Origin: Eggerthellaceae bacterium UBA5808
GTDB lineage: Bacteria; Actinomycetota; Coriobacteriia; Coriobacteriales; Eggerthellaceae
Direction of reading: 5' to 3'
Length of the DNA stretch: 7,405 nt
NCBI GenBank assembly: GCA_002417975.1
Contig: DIDE01000066.1
Location: forward strand, 1-7,405
Part shown: piece after piece, positions 5,940 to 7,405 of the stretch
Layout: every line of letters begins with the position of its first letter
Position numbering within the stretch: position 1 is the first letter of the stretch
The notes under the pieces: generated by a model
Database searches by the model: none
Told to the model about the DNA's origin: nothing
The model's input: only the letters and a program-made list of their open reading frames with translations
Translations under genes and position numbers: made by a program

Positions 5940-7405
5940 ATGCTTTTATGCGCGGGATATGTAGTGCCTGTCACATCGGACCCAATTGTTGATGGTGCGG
6001 TGCTGGTTCGCAATGGTCGGATCAGGGATATCGGATCATCGGAAATGTTACGTCTGCGCTATCCTGATGAGGAAACACGCGACTACGGTCAGGCTGTTCT
6101 TTTGCCTGGTTTTGTTGACCTGCATACCCATCTGGAAAATTCCGTTATGCGTGGCATGGTTCACGATGTTCCGTATGCGCAATGGCTGTTGGCTGTGAAT
6201 GAAATTAGTGCGCGTATGTCAACGCACGATTGGAACGAATCTGCTGTTCTTGGCGGACTCGAAGCGCTTTCATCGGGCATTACGTGTATCGCGGATATTA
6301 CATCGACTGGAGCCTCATTGCGTGCGGCTCAAAAGCTTGGTCTGCGCGGTGTGATTTATCGCGAAGTAACAGCTATGGATAAAAGTCGCGTTGATGCGGC
6401 TATCCATCTTGCAGCTGACGATATTGAATCATGGAGTGAGGCCGTTGATTCCGACCGTCTTCTTGTTGGCATAGCGCCTGCTCCTTTGTTTTCATGCCAT
6501 CCGCTCGTTCTCAAACGTGTAGCAAAGTATGCAGGCGACGATCTGCCTGTTGCGATGCATCTTGCGGGTAGCCGAGAAGAGTCAAACTTTATTCAATATG
6601 GTTCGAGCACGTTTTCGGTTCATAATATGCAAGGGAAACGAGGATATGTCGAGGTTCCGCCTTGGCTGCCGACGGGAACGTCGCCTGTCCAGTACGCATT
6701 GAACTGGGATGCCTTTAAACCTGCGCATGTATTGGCAATTCATTGTGTACATGTTGATGAGGACGATATTAACACGCTTAAGCAAAATAATGTGTCGATT
6801 GCTGTGTGCCCGCGGTGCAATGCACAACTTGGTATGGGCGTCGCACCTATGAGCGAATTCCTTGATCAGGGATTTGCAGTTGGGATCGGTTCCGATTCCC
6901 CTGCAGCAACTAATTCGACTGATATGCTGATTGAGATGCGTAATGCGATGCTTGTTCAGCGTGCGATCAACGTAAAATTCCTTTCTTCGCAGGCAGTGCT
7001 TGAAGCTGCGACGATTGGTGGTGCTCGCGCGATTCATCTTGATGATCAAATCGGATCATTGGAAATTGGTAAGATGGCCGATATCATTGCTATTGATATA
7101 TCAAGTTCACACCAGATGCCGACAACCGATCCTGTTTCTGCTGTTGTCGTCCCTCCTCTTTGCCTTTCTTTTTCTCTGCTTCTTTTTGTCTTCCCTCCTC
7201 TCTCTGCCCCCCCTCTTTTTCCTTCCTCCTTTTCCGTCTCCCCTCCCCTTTCTCCTCTTCTTTTCCTTCTTTTGCCCCTTCTCCTCTCCCTTTTTCGTTT
7301 CCCCCGTTTCCTCTTCCCTCCCTCCAGGTACCAAAGCCGGAGGGGCTTTATCGTACGGTGCCATAGGAACGAGATCTGGCATATTTTGACTCGGCTCATC
7401 GATAT
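5940..7405 (+). CDS. Metal-dependent amidohydrolase (ATZ/TRZ/MtaD group), possibly aminodeoxyfutalosine deaminase-like; open at the window edge, abnormal C-terminus
   Basis: The frame opens at ATG 5940 (site GGAGG at 5930-5934) and has no stop before the window ends, giving at least 488 codons. Residues 1-403 are a clear cyclic amidohydrolase. An N-terminal β-sandwich part contains DGAVLVRNGRI (18-28), followed by LLPGFVDLHTH (54-64; metal ligands His62, His64), then His207, His268 in AIHCVHVDE, CPRCNAQLGMG near 291, and GIGSDSPAATNS (metal ligand Asp319). IGSLEIGKMADIIAID follows at about 370-385. Relatives deaminate purine-like or triazine substrates. The PTGTSPVQYA stretch resembles aminodeoxyfutalosine deaminases of the futalosine menaquinone route, and ubiE is next door, but this is not proof. 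The HxxE glutamate that shuttles protons in deaminases is Gly210 here. After DPVSAVVV (397-404) the final β-sandwich strands are absent. The frame enters a C/T tract coding Pro/Leu/Phe/Ser only. The gene may be truncated, degenerate or affected by a sequence error. Confidence 0.8.
   Translation, partial: MLLCAGYVVPVTSDPIVDGAVLVRNGRIRDIGSSEMLRLRYPDEETRDYGQAVLLPGFVDLHTHLENSVMRGMVHDVPYAQWLLAVNEISARMSTHDWNESAVLGGLEALSSGITCIADITSTGASLRAAQKLGLRGVIYREVTAMDKSRVDAAIHLAADDIESWSEAVDSDRLLVGIAPAPLFSCHPLVLKRVAKYAGDDLPVAMHLAGSREESNFIQYGSSTFSVHNMQGKRGYVEVPPWLPTGTSPVQYALNWDAFKPAHVLAIHCVHVDEDDINTLKQNNVSIAVCPRCNAQLGMGVAPMSEFLDQGFAVGIGSDSPAATNSTDMLIEMRNAMLVQRAINVKFLSSQAVLEAATIGGARAIHLDDQIGSLEIGKMADIIAIDISSSHQMPTTDPVSAVVVPPLCLSFSLLLFVFPPLSAPPLFPSSFSVSPPLSPLLFLLLPLLLSLFRFPRFLFPPSRYQSRRGFIVRCHRNEIWHILTRLID
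7150..7325. repeat. 176-base polypyrimidine (homopurine/homopyrimidine) tract
   Basis: On the + strand 168 of 176 bases are C or T. There are no A residues here (none from 7130 to 7325) and only 8 scattered G (7162, 7178, 7188, 7206, 7236, 7274, 7297, 7306). It is not a simple tandem repeat: C and T are mixed irregularly, with runs such as seven C (7207-7213) and a repeated TCCCTCCTCT (7150-7159 and 7192-7201). All forward frames lack stops simply because stop codons need purines. On the minus strand it would code Lys/Glu/Arg/Gly almost only, with AGA/AGG as the arginine codons, whereas neighbouring genes mostly use CGN. So neither strand looks like genuine coding sequence. Such tracts can form triplex DNA, and the G-runs on the minus strand could form quadruplexes. 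An assembly or base-calling artefact is possible. Confidence 0.9.
7327..7362. other. Two-part hairpin just after the polypyrimidine tract
   Basis: AAAGCC (7333-7338) pairs with GGCTTT (7344-7349) over the 5-base loop GGAGG. Directly outside, GGTACC (7327-7332) pairs with GGTGCC (7357-7362) with one wobble, leaving a 7-base bulge. There is no T-run on either strand, so a terminator is doubtful. The remaining bases to the window end (7363-7405) show no recognisable gene. Confidence 0.35.

Noticed and set aside
6582..7049. Minus-strand frame of 155 codons opposite the amidohydrolase
   Set aside because: It lies opposite the conserved amidohydrolase region, which has all four metal-ligand motifs, and has no protein features of its own.
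7150..7325. CRISPR array or simple tandem repeat
   Set aside because: No regular repeat-spacer spacing and no constant unit. Short shared strings are expected when only two bases are used.
7000..7389. Plus-strand frame of 129 codons with a hydrophobic Leu/Phe/Ser run that looks like a membrane protein
   Set aside because: The hydrophobic run is only the translation of the C/T tract, where any frame gives Leu, Phe, Ser and Pro. It is not evidence of a transmembrane segment.

Overview
This is a bacterial housekeeping segment with about balanced base composition, and every convincing gene is on the + strand. The best taxonomic guess is a Coriobacteriia actinobacterium, possibly an Eggerthellaceae or Cryptobacterium-like one. 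That rests on three things: a clustered formate-tetrahydrofolate route (fhs-fchA-folD), a single gene fusing TsaB, RimI and TsaD, and a menaquinone methyltransferase. This placement is inference from gene content, not from a marker gene.

Positions 1-1634 are a one-carbon operon. It holds the last codons of formate-tetrahydrofolate ligase (fhs), then methenyl-THF cyclohydrolase (fchA), then folD 4 bases downstream. Together they convert formate + THF to 10-formyl-, 5,10-methenyl- and 5,10-methylene-THF. The FolD has lost the lysine and glutamine used for cyclohydrolase activity, which fits FchA doing that step. A 242-base gap (1635-1876) carries degenerate repeats, a weak terminator-like hairpin and a 12-base palindrome.

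Positions 1877-4807 are a t6A tRNA-modification unit: tsaE, then after 6 bases a 793-codon gene with TsaB, RimI-type acetyltransferase and TsaD domains in that order. Three of the proteins for the last step of t6A37 synthesis are thus encoded by two genes. A 165-base gap with two hairpins and a TATAAT box leads to ubiE/menG (4973-5740), the last methylation step of menaquinone synthesis.

After a 199-base gap with dyads and promoter-like boxes comes a metal-dependent amidohydrolase of the ATZ/TRZ/MtaD group (from 5940). It resembles aminodeoxyfutalosine deaminases of the alternative menaquinone pathway, but lacks the usual HxxE glutamate. Its recognisable sequence stops near 7150, where a striking 176-base C/T tract (no A, only 8 G) begins. 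The reading frame stays open through the tract to the window edge. The tract has no codon character on either strand and is the oddest feature in the window: either a real homopurine/homopyrimidine element that has replaced the enzyme's C-terminus, or a sequence artefact. No tRNA, rRNA, CRISPR or transposase gene was seen.
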